Below are positions 61,046 through 64,000 of a stretch of DNA of 64,000 nt, one piece after another. Positions within the stretch are counted from its first letter, which is position 1. Each line of letters begins with the position of its first letter. The stretch is from Niabella pedocola (lineage in GTDB: Bacteria; Bacteroidota; Bacteroidia; Chitinophagales; Chitinophagaceae). A program made the translations under genes and the position numbers. The notes below the pieces were generated by a model that was not told the DNA's origin, did no database searches, and worked only from the letters and a program-made list of their open reading frames with translations. Location: the NCBI RefSeq assembly GCF_021044425.1, contig NZ_JAJNEC010000005.1, positions 1,860,001 to 1,924,000 on the forward strand, given 5' to 3'.

Positions 61046-61918
61046 TCAGGTTGAAGGACTTTTCTTCCCCGGTTGGATCAGCGCAGTATCCTGCCGCTGC
61101 TGTTTTTTTATAAACGGATCTTTCATCAAACTCAAAAAATCTTCATCCTTTTCGTTGTCGTAATAACGGTCCAATCCATACCGGATTTTGGAAGGATCCA
61201 GTTCTTTATACGTGCCCAGCAAACGGTCCCATATGGAAAAAACCGCTCCATAATTACTATCTGTATACGGCTGCTTCCAGTGGTGATGCACCTTATGCAT
61301 ATTGGGCGAGATGAGCACATAGCTGAGCCATTTGTCCAGCTTTTTTGGTAACCGGATATTGGCATGCGTAAAGGCCGTGGTGATCACCACCAGGGTTTGA
61401 TAAATCATCACGCTGTACATGGGCGCACCGCTTACAAAGATGAGCAGGAGGAAAAAGACACCACGCAGCAGGCTGTCGCCCGGGTGATGCCGCAATCCGG
61501 TGGTTACATCCACTTTATTATCACTGTGATGAATGAGGTGATAGCGCCATAAATATGGCTGCTGGTGCATACTCCAGTGTACCAGCCAACTGCTGAAATC
61601 CAGGGCCAGCACGCCGATGGCGATCGTACCCGCTACGTTGGCATGCAGCCAGTACACCAGGCCAAAGCCTGCACTGCGGCACCAGTCAGACAGCAATACG
61701 ATCAATACCGCAAGTGCTGTATGAATGATCAGATGGATAACGGTAAATCCAAAATTGACCAGCGCATGTGAAAATTTTGTTTTCCGGTATTTCAGCTGAA
61801 ACAAGGGAATGGCACCTTCGATGATCCAGAAAAAGATCAGTCCGCCCACGAGCAGAGCCATACGCTCTACGGGGCGCTGTTCCAGGGTTGAAAAATATGC
61901 CACAACAGATTCCATCAT
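61046..61918 (-). CDS. Sterol desaturase / fatty acid hydroxylase family membrane protein
   Basis: 290 residues with four or so transmembrane helices and the eight-histidine di-iron pattern: HWSMHQQ, YHLIHHSDNKVD, GLRHHPGD and MHKVHHHWKQP. These enzymes hydroxylate or desaturate lipid chains; members in Bacteroidota may modify the lipids of the envelope. Its ATG overlaps the stop of the DUF2007 gene (ATGA at 61915-61918), a sign of translational coupling. kdsB follows after 22 bases. Confidence 0.9.
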   Translation of the reverse strand: MMESVVAYFSTLEQRPVERMALLVGGLIFFWIIEGAIPLFQLKYRKTKFSHALVNFGFTVIHLIIHTALAVLIVLLSDWCRSAGFGLVYWLHANVAGTIAIGVLALDFSSWLVHWSMHQQPYLWRYHLIHHSDNKVDVTTGLRHHPGDSLLRGVFFLLLIFVSGAPMYSVMIYQTLVVITTAFTHANIRLPKKLDKWLSYVLISPNMHKVHHHWKQPYTDSNYGAVFSIWDRLLGTYKELDPSKIRYGLDRYYDNEKDEDFLSLMKDPFIKKQQRQDTALIQPGKKSPST

Positions 61919-62331
61919 GTTTCCTTGTTATTAACCGTGTCTTTATATTCAAACCCGCAATCAAAACAATGGTATACTTTTTCAATGGCCATCGGAGCAC
62001 CGGCATTCAACACCACGCTTACAAAGGTTCCCAGCCAGTTGGATGCCTTTTTGGGCGTACTTACATACTCTACATTAACGGATCCGCAATGCGGGCAGGG
62101 ATTTTGCGCCTGGTATTGCTGTTTGGTGCGCTGCAGTATGTCCAGTGCCCGGTCGATCTGCGGTTCAGCCACCATCAGTTTAATGCCCCCGATGGCATTG
62201 GTTAGTATCGGGTCAATGGTAACTGTGTTTTCATCCTTCAGCCAGCAATTTATGTCTTCACTCAGCAGGTTCCCCATTGCCAGGTGTGCATCAATATAGC
62301 TGTCATATGTGGCTGCAATGATAAAGTCCAT
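61915..62331 (-). CDS. DUF2007 domain protein with zinc ribbon
   Basis: 138 residues. N-terminal DUF2007-like part (MDFIIAATYDSYIDAHLAMG, GGIKLMVAEPQIDRALDIL) and a C-terminal ribbon with CPHCGS and CFDCG, four cysteines that probably bind zinc. DUF2007 proteins are putative signal-transducing proteins related to PII-like folds. It overlaps the next gene by four bases, so it heads the three-gene unit with the desaturase and kdsB. Its job there is unknown. Confidence 0.86.
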   Translation of the reverse strand: MDFIIAATYDSYIDAHLAMGNLLSEDINCWLKDENTVTIDPILTNAIGGIKLMVAEPQIDRALDILQRTKQQYQAQNPCPHCGSVNVEYVSTPKKASNWLGTFVSVVLNAGAPMAIEKVYHCFDCGFEYKDTVNNKET

Positions 62332-62416
62332 ACCTTAAAGTTATTGCAGTAATATGGATAAAAAAAGTACGCCGGCGCTTTATTTTTTTATGCGGAGCGG
62401 GCTGTTGGCAGCGATT

Positions 62417-63406
62417 TTACAGCCTCGTAAAAGTAGTATAATACCTGTGCATGCGGTTTTCCAGATCCTTCAGAAAATCCAGATCCGCTTTCTGAACAGT
62501 TTTCCTTTGGCCCGCACCGGGAAGCCGTACCTCGGCATAGGTACTCAAACCCAAGAGCTGGTCCCGGAATTTCAATAACAGGACATCTGCCCATATCGAG
62601 CGGTCGGTACCGCTGAGTCCAAGTTGCGCCAGCTGCATCGTACGCTGGCGGATGGAATCTTTTGCCGCCCCAAGGGCTTTGTCCATGCTTGCACCGGATT
62701 GGCTGCTTCCCGAAAGGAGCTGCTCCAACAGCAGGATATAACCGTTACAATCCGCTATCGATTGCTGCATCAGGGTTGCTGCCGGAGCGAAGGCATCTTT
62801 CTTTTCCGGTACTTCGTAGATGTCTTTGAATATATGGTCAGACCGGAGTATGATGCTGTCGCTGATGGTATCGAACCGGTTCTCCAGTAACCGGATGGAA
62901 TCGATCAGTTCCAGACCATACAATCCCTTATCTTCTTTATAGCTACGCCTGGTGTAATATTGATCAAAGCGTTTGTACGCCTGGTTTATCTGCCGGAATA
63001 CGGTTACCAGACCGTTGATCCGCTCCTCCAGCCAGGCAGCTTCCGCATGCGTAACGTTATCCGGGGGGGTATGGTCAGCTGCAGCGCCGGAACCGATTTT
63101 TTTTACCGGCTCATCAAGCAGCTCATCAGACCGGAAGAACAGGCTATCATATGCTGCAAGATGTTGCTGATCGCCCTTCAGGGTATCTGTCCTTGCAGGG
63201 TTCAGTATCGTTTTCTTTTTTTCCTGCAGGGTATTCCGTAACAGCTCTAAATAAAATTCGCGGTCGTTGACCGCCGATACCAGGAAAAAAGCATAATGAT
63301 CCAACTGGTACTCCCTGCTCCGGTCGTGCCGCTTTTGCTTACAGGAATAAAGGCCAAGGGTAAGGGGGAATAAAAAAATAAAAACCAGCCATTTAGTGTT
63401 GTTCAT
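62417..63406 (-). CDS. Hypothetical lipoprotein
   Basis: 329 residues from the ATG at 63406 (MNNTKWLVFIFLFPLTLGLYSC), where a lipobox LYSC is evident; the open frame extends 17 codons further, without function. The rest is highly helical, polar and probably coiled-coil in part (LLRNTLQEKKKTI, LEERINGLVTVFRQINQAYKRFD). I do not recognise a family; many Bacteroidota lipoproteins look like this. It stands alone upstream of the DUF2007 gene (85 bases) and divergently from metE. Confidence 0.65.
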   Translation of the reverse strand: MNNTKWLVFIFLFPLTLGLYSCKQKRHDRSREYQLDHYAFFLVSAVNDREFYLELLRNTLQEKKKTILNPARTDTLKGDQQHLAAYDSLFFRSDELLDEPVKKIGSGAAADHTPPDNVTHAEAAWLEERINGLVTVFRQINQAYKRFDQYYTRRSYKEDKGLYGLELIDSIRLLENRFDTISDSIILRSDHIFKDIYEVPEKKDAFAPAATLMQQSIADCNGYILLLEQLLSGSSQSGASMDKALGAAKDSIRQRTMQLAQLGLSGTDRSIWADVLLLKFRDQLLGLSTYAEVRLPGAGQRKTVQKADLDFLKDLENRMHRYYTTFTRL

Positions 63407-63549
63407 TTTATATGAAGGTTTTGTTACCGGTATCGCAGAATCCGTATCTATCTTCAAATTTAGGCAATCCCAGCCTCCGGTTCAAATCTGTTTGCCGGTG
63501 CATTTAAACCCGGCTGATCATTTTTGCGTGGCAACTGCCTTGATTTAAC

Positions 63550-63557
63550 TACATTTG
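63550..63557 (+). promoter_or_regulatory. -7 element TACATTTG upstream of the cobalamin riboswitch
   Basis: Perfect TAnnTTTG match about 40 bases before the riboswitch body. A TTTG at 63523-63526 is 23 bases away, slightly longer than the usual spacer. Transcription would begin near 63564. Confidence 0.55.
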
Positions 63558-63584
63558 TCCTCCAATAAGTTCTTTCATTTTTCA

Positions 63585-63765
63585 TCAACCGGAAAAGGTC
63601 CCTGATGAAGATCAGGGATAATAGGGAATCGTGTGTAAATCACGAGCTGTCGCGCAACTGTAAACAGCGCAGAAGGCTTTACCTTATATGTCCACTGTGG
63701 CGTCCAACGCCATGGGAAGGATGGTAAATGCTGCTGTAAGCCAGGAGACCTGCCTTATCTGTAAG
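63585..63765 (+). ncRNA. Cobalamin (B12) riboswitch
   Basis: The B12 box AAGCCAGGAGACCTGCC (ending 63754) is near-perfect, and the upstream core has GGGAATCGTG, TAAATCACGAGCTG and CGCGCAACTGTAA in the usual order. The element precedes metE by about 190 bases. In the presence of adenosyl- or other cobalamin it should reduce metE expression, so that the B12-dependent methionine synthase is used instead. The expression platform between 63765 and 63952 has no obvious terminator. Confidence 0.93.
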
Positions 63766-63952
63766 AGCAATGCTTTCGCGGTATAAAGCAAGAAGCTGCA
63801 TGATGTCTTTATTCTTTTCCATTCTGTAACGGGTTCAGCCTCCTCACACTGTTCCCGGTTACGGCATCTGTCTGTCTTTTTCTTTATCACCGTCGTATTG
63901 CGAAACTTGCAAAGGGCTTTTAGCTTATTCTTCATTAAAAAAGTTAAAAGAG

Positions 63953-64000
63953 ATGCAAACGCACAACCTCGGCTACCCGCGTATTGGTAGCAACAGGGAA
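63953..64000 (+). CDS. metE: Cobalamin-independent methionine synthase, 5' end only
   Basis: Sixteen codons are in the window: MQTHNLGYPRIGSNRE, the conserved N-terminus of MetE (GYPRIG). The rest lies beyond the right edge. MetE transfers a methyl group from methyl-tetrahydrofolate polyglutamate to homocysteine. The riboswitch directly upstream supports the assignment; B12 control of metE is well known in many bacteria. Full length and active site cannot be checked here. Confidence 0.93.
   Translation, partial: MQTHNLGYPRIGSNRE

Noticed and set aside
63684..63935. 83-residue minus-strand frame
   Set aside because: It overlaps the cobalamin riboswitch and metE leader and shows no family pattern.

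Overview
This 64 kb window comes from a Bacteroidota chromosome, most likely a member of the Chitinophagaceae or a close relative (inference). The evidence is two SusC-type TonB-dependent receptors, one with its SusD partner; lipoboxes and signal peptides of Bacteroidota type; several gene families common in this phylum (DUF2480, DUF4180, DUF3472, GxxExxY, the GNAT-nitrilase fusion and the NEW3-ABC operon); and recurrent promoter elements matching the Bacteroidota consensus TTTG-N19-21-TAnnTTTG. Base composition is moderate, around 45-50 % GC by eye. I found no rRNA, tRNA, CRISPR array, prophage or intact insertion sequence.

Layout. 1-7.2 kb: the 5' part of a SusC gene (minus strand, cut by the window edge), an M60-like metallopeptidase lipoprotein, a PLP-dependent trans-sulfuration enzyme and a serine hydrolase lipoprotein. 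7.2-20.1 kb: a membrane AraC-type regulator, a 2896-residue cyclic-beta-glucan-synthase-like protein and a GH36 alpha-galactosidase. 20.2-30.1 kb: a sugar acetyltransferase, an Rpn-type nuclease, an EamA exporter, DUF4180, a NEW3/ABC operon and a two-gene ABC exporter that looks like an asymmetric heterodimer. 30.1-34.3 kb: GxxExxY protein, a metallo-beta-lactamase/rhodanese fusion, a small XRE regulator, hypothetical genes and a repeat-rich gene-free stretch. 34.4-45.4 kb: an S9 peptidase, small redox and acetyltransferase genes with a divergent HxlR regulator, a RhuM-Fic protein, a nucleoid-associated protein, and two sugar/alcohol oxidoreductases with palindromic start regions. 45.5-52.1 kb: a SusC-SusD-TlpA operon preceded by a full regulatory leader. 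52.2-64 kb: a DUF3472 protein, the GNAT-nitrilase fusion, a PpiD/SurA-like isomerase, DUF2480, CorA, a DUF2007/desaturase/KdsB operon, a lipoprotein, and metE behind a cobalamin riboswitch.

The strongest candidate for something new is the leader of the SusCD-TlpA operon (minus strand, about 51990 to 51538). It holds, in order, a consensus promoter with a dyad in its spacer, a SAM-I-type riboswitch, a 40-codon open reading frame rich in Met and Cys that ends in four consecutive Cys codons, and a stable hairpin just before susC. This suggests a nutrient-uptake pair controlled by sulfur amino acid status at two levels: SAM binding and possibly translation of the leader peptide. Together with the B12-controlled metE and the trans-sulfuration-family enzyme, it gives the window a sulfur/methionine theme, although the transported substrate is unknown.

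Start codons were moved from the longest open frame where a signal peptide, conserved N-terminus, terminator or promoter argued for a shorter protein. Assignments rest on motifs read by eye; no database search was run.
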